Source: a virus
DNA length: 64,000 bases
Direction: 5' to 3' (one strand)
Virus record (IMG/VR): IMGVR_UViG_3300042197_003344
Location: 1 to 64,000 of that record
The translations under genes were made by a program, and so were the position numbers. Positions within the stretch are counted from its first letter, which is position 1; the number at the start of each line of letters is the position of its first letter. This document shows positions 41,485 to 48,450 of the stretch, in pieces. A model generated the notes under the pieces. That model searched no databases. It saw only the letters and a program-made list of their open reading frames with translations, and was not told the DNA's origin.

Positions 41485-41558
41485 TGGCGTACCCTGAGGG
41501 ATTTGAACCCCCACCGACAGTTTTGGAGACTGTAATGCTGCCGTTACACTAAGGATAC
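41485..41558 (-). tRNA. tRNA-Trp (CCA)
   Basis: Anticodon arm ACAGT-CTCCAAA-ACTGT, discriminator G, encoded CCA. Confidence 0.95.
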
Positions 41559-41562
41559 ATAT

Positions 41563-41661
41563 TGGTGCCTCTGGCAGGACTCGAACCTGCACACGCCGGC
41601 TTATCTGGCCGGTGCTTTGACGAGGTATAAGCTCGTTTCTTTACCATTAAGCTACAGAGGC
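41563..41661 (-). tRNA. Unusual 99-nt tRNA with two anticodon-like arms (Ile TAT or GAT)
   Basis: Acceptor GCCTCTG/CAGAGGC, a good T-arm and CCA. Two stem-loops occupy the middle: ACGAG-CTTATAC-CTCGT (anticodon TAT) and CCGGC-CAGATAA-GCCGG (GAT position, but position 33 is A instead of T). Removing 24 bases bounded by AAAG repeats gives a regular class I tRNA using the second arm. Otherwise it is an Ile(TAT) tRNA with a 29-nt variable arm. Confidence 0.7.
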
Positions 41662-41667
41662 AAAACT

Positions 41668-41743
41668 TGGAGCGGGTGAACAGTCTCGAACTGTCGACCT
41701 TAACTTTGGCAAAGTTACGCTCTACCAACTGAGCTACACCCGC
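41668..41743 (-). tRNA. tRNA-Gly (GCC), second copy
   Basis: Anticodon arm TAACT-TTGCCAA-AGTTA, encoded TCCA. Differs in D and T arms from the copy at 36362. Confidence 0.95.
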
Positions 41744-41744
41744 A

Positions 41745-41819
41745 TGGTACACGGTACGAGAATCGAACTCGTCTTTCCGCCTTGAAAGGGCAGCGTCCTT
41801 ACCGATAGACGAACCGTGC
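41745..41819 (-). tRNA. tRNA-Glu (TTC)
   Basis: Anticodon arm CTGCC-CTTTCAA-GGCGG, T-arm ACGAG-TTCGATT-CTCGT, encoded ACCA. Confidence 0.94.
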
Positions 41820-41825
41820 ATTATT

Positions 41826-41900
41826 TGGCTCCGAGAGTAGGGATCGAACCTACGACCAATTGGTTAACAGCCAACTGCACTACCGCTGTGCTATCTCGGA
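41826..41900 (-). tRNA. tRNA-Asn (GTT)
   Basis: Anticodon arm GTTGG-CTGTTAA-CCAAT, acceptor TCCGAGA/TCTCGGA, encoded GCCA. Confidence 0.95.
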
Positions 41901-41909
41901 ATAAAACTT

Positions 41910-41984
41910 TGGCGGTCCCAGGGGGTAACGATCCCCCTCCTTCGGCGTGACAAGCCGGTATGCGTCCATGAACACCTTGAGACC
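41910..41984 (-). tRNA. tRNA-Asp (GTC)
   Basis: Anticodon loop TTGTCAC in a CGGC/GCCG stem, T-arm GGGGG-ATCGTTA-CCCCC with an atypical T-loop, encoded GCCA. Slightly irregular. Confidence 0.85.
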
Positions 41985-41989
41985 AAATT

Positions 41990-42078
41990 TGGTGGACCCT
42001 GAAGGAATCGAACCTAATCGCCAGCCACCCAACATATCAAGGCAACAGATTTACAGTCTGCCGTTGGGAACAGGATCC
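41990..42078 (-). tRNA. tRNA-Tyr (GTA)
   Basis: Class II tRNA, anticodon arm GCAGA-CTGTAAA-TCTGT, unusually long variable region (~27 bases), weak T-stem, encoded ACCA. First tRNA of the array in the direction of transcription. Confidence 0.85.
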
Positions 42079-42311
42079 AAAATTTGTAACACTCTCCGAC
42101 TATGTCTGTCAACCGCTTACAAGGCAGTAAGGAGAGTGTGTAATTAAGCATTCTCCTTTATGATTTTAGACGCCGTCGCAGGGCGAATGGTGAATGCTTA
42201 ATTACGCTAGTTTTTTTAGTCCCACAAGAGGGATTCCATCCACTAGGCCGCCCGTTTACGTTTTTATTACAGTGTGTCGCTAGGACCTCGTTCCCTATCC
42301 ACACTTGAGTC
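42079..42311. other. Gene-free stretch with stacked inverted repeats and a possible tRNA remnant
   Basis: Contains a 9-bp inverted repeat (42089-42097 / 42131-42139, ACACTCTCC/GGAGAGTGT). Immediately next to it is a perfect 14-bp repeat (42140-42153 / 42192-42205). Around 42216-42256 the minus strand GGGCGGCCTAGTGGATGG recalls the 5' half of a tRNA without a T-arm. A further AGTGTG/CACACT pair lies near 42272-42306. Purpose unknown. Confidence 0.4.
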
Positions 42312-42488
42312 TTAGTCTTCGTAGACTGGACTCATTTGTTGAGCTTCGTATAAAACACGGGCTCTATCGATCTTATCTTGAATAAGTTTGCGTTTCTGTT
42401 CTTCATCTAGTACCTGACTAGCAGAAGCGTAAGCCTGTTCAACTATGTGTTGACTCAACTGATTAAATTCTTTTTCGTTCAAATACAT
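42312..42488 (-). CDS. Small hypothetical protein, 58 aa
   Basis: ATG 42488 with AAGGAGAAAT upstream. Encodes MYLNEKEFNQLSQHIVEQAY..., largely helical and charged, ending QQMSPVYED. No family recognised. It lies between a terminator and the tRNA array, so it probably heads the tRNA transcript. Confidence 0.75.
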   Translation of the reverse strand: MYLNEKEFNQLSQHIVEQAYASASQVLDEEQKRKLIQDKIDRARVLYEAQQMSPVYED

Positions 42489-42510
42489 ATTTCTCCTTAT
42501 ATAAACAAAA

Positions 42511-42535
42511 ACCCCAGGGTTTTTAGTCCTGGGGT
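42511..42535 (-). terminator. Intrinsic terminator
   Basis: Hairpin ACCCCAGG/CCTGGGGT followed on the minus strand by TTTTTGTTT. It ends the transcript(s) coming from ~42.7-45.5 kb. Confidence 0.85.
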
Positions 42536-42562
42536 CCTTTTGTGGTTTGAGTTACTTTTTGC

Positions 42563-42703
42563 TTAACTCACAGCCTCCACGGACCCCGGATATAGCTCTG
42601 GTGTACGATCATTATTAAAGAGACTAATCGCAGACCAAGAGATGGACATGCCTACCTGTTTGGCTATACAATAATGTCTTGATAACGATCTTACTGTGTT
42701 CAT
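42563..42703 (-). CDS. Possible small protein, 46 aa
   Basis: ATG 42703 preceded by AGGA at 13 bases and by a strong promoter at 42754-42782. Encodes MNTVRSLSRHYCIAKQVGM... ending PGSVEAVS. Short and unrecognised; the promoter placement is the main support. Confidence 0.45.
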   Translation of the reverse strand: MNTVRSLSRHYCIAKQVGMSISWSAISLFNNDRTPELYPGSVEAVS

Positions 42704-42753
42704 TTGCTTTGTTTTTTCCTTTAAATTATGCGCTATCTCTAACGCATATGTCT

Positions 42754-42782
42754 ATTGTATAGTTATTTAGTCTCGCTGTCAA
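42754..42782 (-). promoter_or_regulatory. Sigma70-type promoter
   Basis: Minus-strand TTGACA (42777-42782), 17 bases, TACAAT (42754-42759). A TATGCG/CGCATA hairpin follows in the leader. Confidence 0.8.
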
Positions 42783-42848
42783 CCACTTTTGGTAAAATTG
42801 ATTACAAGCTCTGTTGCTTGTTTTGCAAGACAATTTAACTATGCACTA

Positions 42849-42877
42849 ATTGTATTGTCTGTTTATTTATATGTCAA
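42849..42877 (-). promoter_or_regulatory. Second sigma70-type promoter in tandem
   Basis: Minus-strand TTGACA (42872-42877), 17 bases, TACAAT (42849-42854). Same direction as the promoter at 42754. Confidence 0.75.
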
Positions 42878-42905
42878 CTAAAAATACCCAGATAATGTGG
42901 CATTT

Positions 42906-43148
42906 TTACAACAGTTTATCAGATTCGATTAGTAAGTGCTTACCAACTTCGAACATACCTACTCCGCCTACGAGATCAAGACAACTGGCGTGAACCTGTG
43001 CTTCGCCGCAGTCATCCATCGAACAGGCTACGAATTCTTTTATCTTTCCTTCCTCGATCTGTCGTTGCATTTCTCGCAACACTTCTAGCATCGAGATTTT
43101 TCTTTCTTCATCTTTTTTAGCTTTTGGATCAAGTGTAACTACATTCAT
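42906..43148 (-). CDS. Small hypothetical protein, 80 aa
   Basis: AAGGA precedes the ATG. Starts MNVVTLDPKAKKDEERKI; a Cys-containing centre (EFVACSMDDCGEAQVHASCL) ends in GVGMFEVGKHLLI. Four Cys/His-like positions could bind metal but no known motif fits. Located 10 bases after clpP. Confidence 0.7.
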   Translation of the reverse strand: MNVVTLDPKAKKDEERKISMLEVLREMQRQIEEGKIKEFVACSMDDCGEAQVHASCLDLVGGVGMFEVGKHLLIESDKLL

Positions 43149-43157
43149 AAAAAATCC

Positions 43158-43718
43158 TTAGGTAATATGGTCTGCCACATTAAGATCTACACATTCTTCT
43201 GCTGTCAGATAAACATCAGACGGTGGCAGCAATTTTTTCTTGATCACGCCGGCAGCTAATCCGGTGGCTTCTTTCAATATCACTACCATTTTTTCATTAC
43301 AGATATCATTTTCTTTCATGGTCGCTTTGAGATCATGATATTTGTCACTCATAGTTTCGCTGAATTGATGACACATAAAACTGGTATTTCTGGCAGCATA
43401 TCTTTCGCCTTTGGTTCCTGCTGCAAAGATTAAAAATGCTGCACTCATCACTGAACCCAGGGCTATAGTTCTTACAGAATGACGACTATTTCTAATCACA
43501 TCGATCAGTGCAAATGCTTCGTAGAGATTACCGCCCGTTGAGTTTATGTACAGAGTAAGAACTTTTTCTTTGGCATCTAGATTTTCGTATAAAATCCATT
43601 TGATGCATTCTGAAATATTGCTCTCTTCAATTTCCCCAAAAAGATAATGTATGTTGCTTTCGAGTAATTTAATGTTGACGCGATCTTCCGCATTAAAATC
43701 ATCTGCTTTTTTGGTCAC
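43158..43718 (-). CDS. clpP: ClpP-like serine protease
   Basis: Catalytic Ser in GSVMSAAFLIFAAG, His in FMCHQFSE and Asp near ECVDLNVADHI follow the ClpP triad; YINSTGGNLYEAFALIDVI is the oxyanion-loop region. The start is taken as GTG 43718 (with AGAGGAGC ahead) because the ATG at 43751 lies only 2 bases after a TATAAT box; 186 aa. It may form a phage ClpP that redirects host Clp unfoldases. ClpS, another Clp-system part, is at 62001. Confidence 0.9.
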   Translation of the reverse strand: MTKKADDFNAEDRVNIKLLESNIHYLFGEIEESNISECIKWILYENLDAKEKVLTLYINSTGGNLYEAFALIDVIRNSRHSVRTIALGSVMSAAFLIFAAGTKGERYAARNTSFMCHQFSETMSDKYHDLKATMKENDICNEKMVVILKEATGLAAGVIKKKLLPPSDVYLTAEECVDLNVADHIT

Positions 43719-43753
43719 GTTTGCTCCTCTGGATTCACTATTACTTATCATAT

Positions 43754-43759
43754 ATTATA
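43754..43759 (-). promoter_or_regulatory. Extended -10 promoter element (TGC-TATAAT)
   Basis: TGCTATAAT on the minus strand without a good -35 box, directly upstream of clpP. It makes the ATG at 43751 an unlikely start. Confidence 0.55.
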
Positions 43760-43766
43760 GCATCAG

Positions 43767-44036
43767 TTAATTCCAGCGACCGTTTTCATAATCCCAATGT
43801 CTGTTATCGTATATCCTAAAACACACTCCGTAGCCCAAAATGCCTAAAACAAGTTCTAAACCTGCGTGATCTTGTTTGGTAGTGAACTTACATTCTGCGT
43901 CTAAAATCATTCCGTCGTAAAAAGTGTGTTCTAATTCCCAACTTTTATTTTGGGTGATTTTACCAAAAATGGAACCTAGATTTTTAAATCTATCTCGGCT
44001 CCAGGGATTTTGAATTTCAAACCGTAGATTTATCAT
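43767..44036 (-). CDS. Hypothetical phage protein, 89 aa
   Basis: Compact beta-rich protein (LELVLGILGYGVCFRIYDN) starting MINLRFEIQNPWSRDRFKNL. No family recognised. Overlaps the next upstream gene by 4 bases. Confidence 0.7.
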   Translation of the reverse strand: MINLRFEIQNPWSRDRFKNLGSIFGKITQNKSWELEHTFYDGMILDAECKFTTKQDHAGLELVLGILGYGVCFRIYDNRHWDYENGRWN

Positions 44037-44221
44037 TCGGGTAAGGGAGTAAATCTACTCAAAAAGCTTTCTTGATAACAGCTATATTCTTTAGGCTGAT
44101 CGTCAACAGGTTGTTCCATTCTGTAGTAGACCCAATCTTTGCCTTCTACTATCATAGTTCCTATAACAACAAAAACTCTGCCCTGTCCACTCCACCATCT
44201 TGATCCGTTTTTTATTTCCAT
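44033..44221 (-). CDS. Hypothetical phage protein, 62 aa
   Basis: GGAGGGTGT precedes the ATG. Starts MEIKNGSRWWSGQGRVFVVI; looks like a small beta-barrel domain (VIGTMIVEGKDWVYYRMEQ). Coupled to the next gene. Confidence 0.7.
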   Translation of the reverse strand: MEIKNGSRWWSGQGRVFVVIGTMIVEGKDWVYYRMEQPVDDQPKEYSCYQESFLSRFTPLPE

Positions 44222-44229
44222 ACACCCTC

Positions 44230-44634
44230 CTATGTTTTAAAAACTTCCGTAGCCTCCGTGTCTACATTCTCTACCATATGTAGCATAAATCTATATGCAT
44301 CCCAGGCTGTCTTGACAGACTCGTTATCACTGAGAGCTGTGGGGAAAATATCGACCCAGATTGAACTCTCAGGTTGCATATGACGATGCATACCCTGTGC
44401 TCTGGGCTGTAGCACACGATTGGTATTCCACAGTGCCAATGCTACTGCTAAACATTGATCGTAGTCTAGACCCATTAGGTAGGTAGATTCATCCATATAT
44501 GTGCCGATGACCTGCGCAATATGTTCTTGATCTCTGATACGGGTGGCAGTGATGAGGAATGCCACATCGTCGATGCTGACTTCGCCGTTGACGATATCAC
44601 GAACACAACGACCAAAACTAAAACCAATCTTCAT
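44230..44634 (-). CDS. Hypothetical phage protein, 134 aa
   Basis: Mostly helical, starting MKIGFSFGRCVRDIVNGEVS, with HMQPESSIWVDIFPT in the middle. The start overlaps the end of the zinc-ribbon-like gene by 4 bases. The N-terminal RCVRDIVNGEV style is common in small T4-like phage proteins. Function unknown. Confidence 0.7.
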   Translation of the reverse strand: MKIGFSFGRCVRDIVNGEVSIDDVAFLITATRIRDQEHIAQVIGTYMDESTYLMGLDYDQCLAVALALWNTNRVLQPRAQGMHRHMQPESSIWVDIFPTALSDNESVKTAWDAYRFMLHMVENVDTEATEVFKT

Positions 44635-45101
44635 TCTTCGAGCCCTGACTGTTTCATTTCTCGTTGGCGCTGATCTTCGTCGATGAGATCTTCTTCTTTA
44701 GCGTGTGCATCACAGGCAGTATAGATCCAACCTCGACCACGTATCTGACCAGGACTACCACATTCTTCGCAGGTCACTGCACTCATACTTTCAGCCATAC
44801 GGATCATACCATAGATAGTATCGTCAACGCCACTGGTATAAAAACGCAGTGTACCAAACTTTTCTTTGACCTGCATGGCTATGACCTGCGAGCAGCCTTC
44901 CCCACGTCCATACTTTTCTTTCTGCTCTTGCTTCCAATCAACGTGATGCTGGATATTTGAGCAGAGCTGATTGATGATATTAAACCAACCATCTCCGCAT
45001 TCAAATCCCCAACACATAGCAGTTTCTGCCATAGGAGCGTGTCTATCCTTGAAAATCTTAGGATAGCGTTCACACAGCAGTTCGTCTAGTTCTCGTTTCA
45101 T
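44631..45101 (-). CDS. Zinc-binding-motif hypothetical protein, 156 aa
   Basis: The start is set at ATG 45101 (MKRELDELLCERY), overlapping the previous stop. The C-terminal TCEECGSPGQIRGRGWIYTACDAHA contains CxxC and CxxH, a likely zinc-binding unit. The middle KFGTLRFYTSG is beta-prone. May bind nucleic acid; not assigned. Confidence 0.75.
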   Translation of the reverse strand: MKRELDELLCERYPKIFKDRHAPMAETAMCWGFECGDGWFNIINQLCSNIQHHVDWKQEQKEKYGRGEGCSQVIAMQVKEKFGTLRFYTSGVDDTIYGMIRMAESMSAVTCEECGSPGQIRGRGWIYTACDAHAKEEDLIDEDQRQREMKQSGLEE

Positions 45102-45553
45102 TTTGAAATCAACCAATTCAAATGTGCTTTAAGAAAACGGACCAAACCGTAGAGTTCTTTACTGTTTTCAGGACAGAGTTTGCTTCGCCAATCGTGCTTT
45201 AAGTTTACAGACTTCTTTTGTAGATAGCGGGTTTTAAACGCAGTACCTGGTTTAGAAATGGTAACATTGTAGTCCCAAGAAGTATCATAGTACTGACTGC
45301 GACCAGTTTTGCCTTTGACAAACTTGCAGACATAACCATCGGATGTACGAATAGTCCAATGATTCTTTTCATCTTTACTCCAACTGTAGCCTTCGATAGT
45401 ATCAGCGATCTCTCGCATATCGTCAGCTTCTTTTTGTAGAGCTACCAATCTGTTAGAAATTTTAGTCATATCGCTGGGAGTCAAACCCATTAGTTGAGCC
45501 TGTACTAGGATACGTTCTTGTTTGTCAGTGAGTTTTGCTCTTTCTCTGGGCAT
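45098..45553 (-). CDS. Hypothetical phage protein with N-terminal coiled coil, 151 aa
   Basis: An N-terminal helical region (ISNRLVALQKEADDMREIAD) is followed by a beta-rich domain (HWTIRTSDGYVCKFVKG; YYDTSWDYNVTIS). No known family. First gene behind the consensus promoter at 45586-45614. Confidence 0.7.
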   Translation of the reverse strand: MPRERAKLTDKQERILVQAQLMGLTPSDMTKISNRLVALQKEADDMREIADTIEGYSWSKDEKNHWTIRTSDGYVCKFVKGKTGRSQYYDTSWDYNVTISKPGTAFKTRYLQKKSVNLKHDWRSKLCPENSKELYGLVRFLKAHLNWLISK

Positions 45554-45585
45554 AATACACTCGCTATTTCAATTAATGATACACT

Positions 45586-45614
45586 ATTATAGCATATCTT
45601 CTTAAGAAAGTCAA
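45586..45614 (-). promoter_or_regulatory. Sigma70-type promoter
   Basis: Minus-strand TTGACT (45609-45614), 17 bases, extended TGC-TATAAT (45586-45591). Confidence 0.9.
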
Positions 45615-45736
45615 TGAGGTTTTGTCAATGATTTTGATATTTCTACCACACCGCCATAGGCTAAACTAACCATAATAATCGCTAATGGCGGAACTACAAA
45701 GATTATATAACACCATATTAGTATTTTGGCTATCAT
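45611..45736 (-). CDS. Tiny membrane protein, 41 aa
   Basis: ATG 45736 overlaps the TGA of the preceding gene (ATGA) and follows GAGGTGGGG. Encodes MIAKILIWCYIIFVVPPLAI..., essentially one transmembrane helix plus a short polar tail. It ends inside the promoter of the next block. Possibly a small membrane effector. Confidence 0.6.
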   Translation of the reverse strand: MIAKILIWCYIIFVVPPLAIIMVSLAYGGVVEISKSLTKPH

Positions 45737-46014
45737 CCCCACCTCAGCAGAAACATAGTAATTTCTTTTTTATTTTTAAATTGAAAAGTATCAAAACTTA
45801 ATCGGCGGCCGCAGTTGTGTTCTTCACACCATTGTTGTATTGGATCTATGTCTTTTTCGCTGAGTCCTGTGACAAAATGATTTTCATTATCTGCAGAAAT
45901 TACCCGCATTCTTGCTGATAGTGCATATCGCCTAGCAGTATCTATCCAATAAATTTTGGTATTGGGTAGTTCGGTCATTTCATCGATCCATATTTGATTA
46001 TATCTCATGCCCAT
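45733..46014 (-). CDS. LRW-family small protein, copy 1
   Basis: 93 aa. Shares the family signature IQQWCEEHN...FDTFQFKNKKEITMFLLRWG with four or five neighbouring genes: a WC motif mid-protein and an aromatic strand followed by an acidic turn and F-x-LRW at the C-terminus. Family function unknown. Overlaps neighbours on both sides. Confidence 0.7.
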   Translation of the reverse strand: MGMRYNQIWIDEMTELPNTKIYWIDTARRYALSARMRVISADNENHFVTGLSEKDIDPIQQWCEEHNCGRRLSFDTFQFKNKKEITMFLLRWG

Positions 46015-46271
46015 CTCATAGCAAACATACTAGCATCTTGCTCGTTTTGGAAATACCAAGCTCGACAACTAGATTCTTTTATGTCTCGAAATTTACTTTG
46101 GCAATGCTCCATACACCAGGTCAATTTTTCTGCAAAGTCATCATCATTGATTAATCTCACCACATGATAAGATTCAAGGATCTGCATCAATCTTTCGTGT
46201 TCCAATAAAATTGCCCCTACTTGTTTATGGGCCATATTGGCAAATAATTTTGGATATTCTTTACTTGCCAT
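46005..46271 (-). CDS. LRW-family small protein, copy 2
   Basis: 88 aa. LTWCMEHCQSKFRD and AWYFQNEQDASMFAMRWA give the family signature. Overlaps the genes before and after by 10-11 bases. Confidence 0.7.
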   Translation of the reverse strand: MASKEYPKLFANMAHKQVGAILLEHERLMQILESYHVVRLINDDDFAEKLTWCMEHCQSKFRDIKESSCRAWYFQNEQDASMFAMRWA

Positions 46272-46545
46272 ACTTTAACAACCATTCTGTCAATGCTGGT
46301 CCCATAAATTTTGCTCTTATTACGTACTTATGTCCCATATCGGCAAAATCTGCCTGATGATAGTACACAGGAACTTCATAGGCATTTTTCATTACCCATT
46401 GTCCTCGTTCACTCTGTTGCCATTCCCATATAGGTTGGGCAGCGTATATTTCCGGATCGTCAACATCGCCTACTTTAAATTCATAAACAGTTACTCCGCG
46501 AATTTCTTCGACTCTGTCTCCTACGATTTTGTATTTTATGTCCAT
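46261..46545 (-). CDS. Small hypothetical protein, divergent LRW-family member
   Basis: 94 aa. Starts MDIKYKIVGDRVEEIRGVTV and has a beta-prone middle (VPVYYHQADFADMGHKYVIR). The C-terminus (ALTEWLLKYG) only loosely resembles the family end. Kept in the family mainly by position and overlaps. Confidence 0.6.
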   Translation of the reverse strand: MDIKYKIVGDRVEEIRGVTVYEFKVGDVDDPEIYAAQPIWEWQQSERGQWVMKNAYEVPVYYHQADFADMGHKYVIRAKFMGPALTEWLLKYGK

Positions 46546-46799
46546 TTTAATGTAAAGTTCACAGCGTCTCCTTTGTTTTCAAAAACAAAGGTGGTACCTC
46601 TATGCTCAAAAGGATGTTTGATATGTTCTTCGCACCACATCAAAATGTCTACAGAATGTTTGCGACTGAAGAATCTAGTAAGAACTACTTTCTTCCATCC
46701 TAGTTGTACCAGCATGTCTGATAGTATGTGAAAATCCATTTCACTCTGCATGCCACTGGCTAACTCATTGGCGATTTCTTCTTCTAGGTTTGCGGCCAT
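46536..46799 (-). CDS. LRW-family small protein, copy 3
   Basis: 87 aa. ILMWCEEHIKHPFEHRG and TTFVFENKGDAVNFTLKWT carry the signature (LKW instead of LRW). Overlaps the next gene by 10 bases. Confidence 0.7.
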   Translation of the reverse strand: MAANLEEEIANELASGMQSEMDFHILSDMLVQLGWKKVVLTRFFSRKHSVDILMWCEEHIKHPFEHRGTTFVFENKGDAVNFTLKWT

Positions 46800-46819
46800 A
46801 TTGATTTTTTAAAGTACTC

Positions 46820-47032
46820 TCACATCCACCTCAGTGCGAACATCACATGATCGTAATCATTGTTGAAGAAGAAGAATAGTCTAGGACCTACACTGTCATA
46901 GGTCCATCGCTTGTCTCCTACAAGTCCACGAGGATCTGGTTCGCTGTGTCCAAATCTCTGCACACACCATCGGACCATTTCTTTCTTGTGTTCTGCCTGT
47001 AGTTTGTCAAAGCTGATTTTAATCACATCCAC
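46820..47032 (-). CDS. LRW-family small protein, copy 4
   Basis: 70 aa. MVRWCVQRFGHSEPD, GDKRWTYDS and LFFFFNNDYDHVMFALRWM match copy 5 closely. The start appears to be GTG 47032 inside the end of copy 5. Confidence 0.7.
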   Translation of the reverse strand: MDVIKISFDKLQAEHKKEMVRWCVQRFGHSEPDPRGLVGDKRWTYDSVGPRLFFFFNNDYDHVMFALRWM

Positions 47033-47262
47033 CTCAGAGAAAACAATAGATAATCTCGTTCTTCTTTAAACCAGAACTGGGTACTTCCAAACATTGAATC
47101 GACCCGCCAGCGATTATCACCTAAGACCAGAGAACATTGCCAACCACCGGTTCCGAGATTCTTTTGACACCAACGTATCATGTCCTCTTGTTCATGATAT
47201 CTGTCTTTGCCAAAAGAAACCTTAGTGATTAACTCCAGGTCCTGTGTGCTTCCGCTACCCAT
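47023..47262 (-). CDS. LRW-family small protein, copy 5
   Basis: 79 aa. MIRWCQKNLG, GDNRWRVDSM and FWFKEERDYLLFSLRWM. Clearest paralogue of copy 4. Overlaps the preceding gene by 34 bases, so its true start may be slightly internal. Confidence 0.7.
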   Translation of the reverse strand: MGSGSTQDLELITKVSFGKDRYHEQEDMIRWCQKNLGTGGWQCSLVLGDNRWRVDSMFGSTQFWFKEERDYLLFSLRWM

Positions 47263-47555
47263 TCTGCACCATCATATTCTTGTATGATCCATTCAACATC
47301 ACCAGGGATCTCCACTATTTTAAGATTGGAATGGGGACCGTTGGCTCCCATTCCTAGTTGCTTGACGATTTTTACTAGATAGGGATCATCTCTAGCGATT
47401 TCCCTATCGTAAAATTCAGGATCGGTGATACAGGCCAAACGACGATACTCATCGATAGCTTTAGAACTTAATCCAAAGCCACCATAGCAGTCATTGATAA
47501 CCACAGAACGCACACCTGTTTTTAGATCTTCTAGAAACTTTTGTTTATCGTTCAT
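47229..47555 (-). CDS. Hypothetical phage protein, 108 aa
   Basis: Starts MNDKQKFLEDLKTGVRSVVIND and contains KAIDEYRRLACITDPEFYDREIARDD, a run recognised in small T4-like phage proteins of unknown role. Overlaps the metallophosphatase by 4 bases. Confidence 0.7.
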   Translation of the reverse strand: MNDKQKFLEDLKTGVRSVVINDCYGGFGLSSKAIDEYRRLACITDPEFYDREIARDDPYLVKIVKQLGMGANGPHSNLKIVEIPGDVEWIIQEYDGAEWVAEAHRTWS

Positions 47556-48355
47556 ATTTCCACCGTTAAGTTAGGGTTCCAACCAGTATCCTCACTCCAC
47601 CCACTGGTCTGTTCATAGCCTCTGGGATTACAGATAACACGGCAATCACCGACTGAGTAGTCAAATGGATGATGTGTATGACCGTGCGTCCACAGTTTTA
47701 TCTGAGGATGATCTAACATTATGTCTGTGAGATCACTGTGATATGCACCGTTCATTACGTGATCACTTCTGTACATTTCGTGGCAGCTCTGATAAGAAGG
47801 AGTGTGGTGACCAACTACCACTACCTTTTTATCTGGATTTTCTTTTACTACCAGTTTTATATAATCTACGGTATCACGATGTCGTTTAGCAGTTTCTACA
47901 GGCTTTAATTTTGTATAGCCCAAGTTATCATCCGTGATAGCACGAAAATCGTTCATCATATCACGAACGGCGTGAAGTGTCAGAGGATCACCTTTGTTCA
48001 TATCTGTCCAAAGGGTTCCGCCAACAAAAACTACATCGTTGATGATTTTGGTATCTCTTTCTAAGAAATAGACATTATCGTGAACTGCGCAGGCAGCACG
48101 AAGCTTGTCTATACTCTTAGACCAATATCCGCCATAGAATTCGTGATTACCTGCGATATAAATCACGTGAGGGAACTGAAAACTTACTCTCTTTAAAAAG
48201 TCTCTAAAACGGATTCCAAGCTCACTTTCTGGCAGAAGAATTTTTTCAGCCAGCATAATATCACCGCCGAGTATTAAGACGTCAGCATTGTTTTCATTTT
48301 TTATGAAATAATCCGAAAACTCTAAATGCAGATCGGAAACAATTTGGATACGCAT
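47552..48355 (-). CDS. Calcineurin-like metallophosphoesterase, 267 aa
   Basis: Motifs in order: SDLHLEF, LGGDIML, AGNHEFYGG, GHHTPSY, THGHTHHPFDY. Typical two-metal phosphoesterase. First gene of the block behind the promoter at 48384-48412. Substrate unknown. Confidence 0.92.
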   Translation of the reverse strand: MRIQIVSDLHLEFSDYFIKNENNADVLILGGDIMLAEKILLPESELGIRFRDFLKRVSFQFPHVIYIAGNHEFYGGYWSKSIDKLRAACAVHDNVYFLERDTKIINDVVFVGGTLWTDMNKGDPLTLHAVRDMMNDFRAITDDNLGYTKLKPVETAKRHRDTVDYIKLVVKENPDKKVVVVGHHTPSYQSCHEMYRSDHVMNGAYHSDLTDIMLDHPQIKLWTHGHTHHPFDYSVGDCRVICNPRGYEQTSGWSEDTGWNPNLTVEI

Positions 48356-48383
48356 AATTTCTCTTTCTTAGAAAAGTATGTAT

Positions 48384-48412
48384 ATTATAGCACCACTTAA
48401 TTGAAAAGTCAA
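48384..48412 (-). promoter_or_regulatory. Sigma70-type promoter
   Basis: Minus-strand TTGACT (48407-48412), 17 bases, extended TGC-TATAAT (48384-48389). Confidence 0.9.
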
Positions 48413-48416
48413 TCAG

Positions 48417-48424
48417 TTAAATAC
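48417..48424 (+). promoter_or_regulatory. Late-type box (TTAAATAC)
   Basis: Plus-strand TTAAATAC, 26 bases before the operon of small membrane proteins. A second AT box (TATATAAA) follows. Confidence 0.45.
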
Positions 48425-48450
48425 ATGTATATAAACCCGGGGGCGAAACG

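Noticed and set aside
41549-41821. 90-codon minus-strand frame
   Set aside because: It consists of three tRNA genes read as protein.
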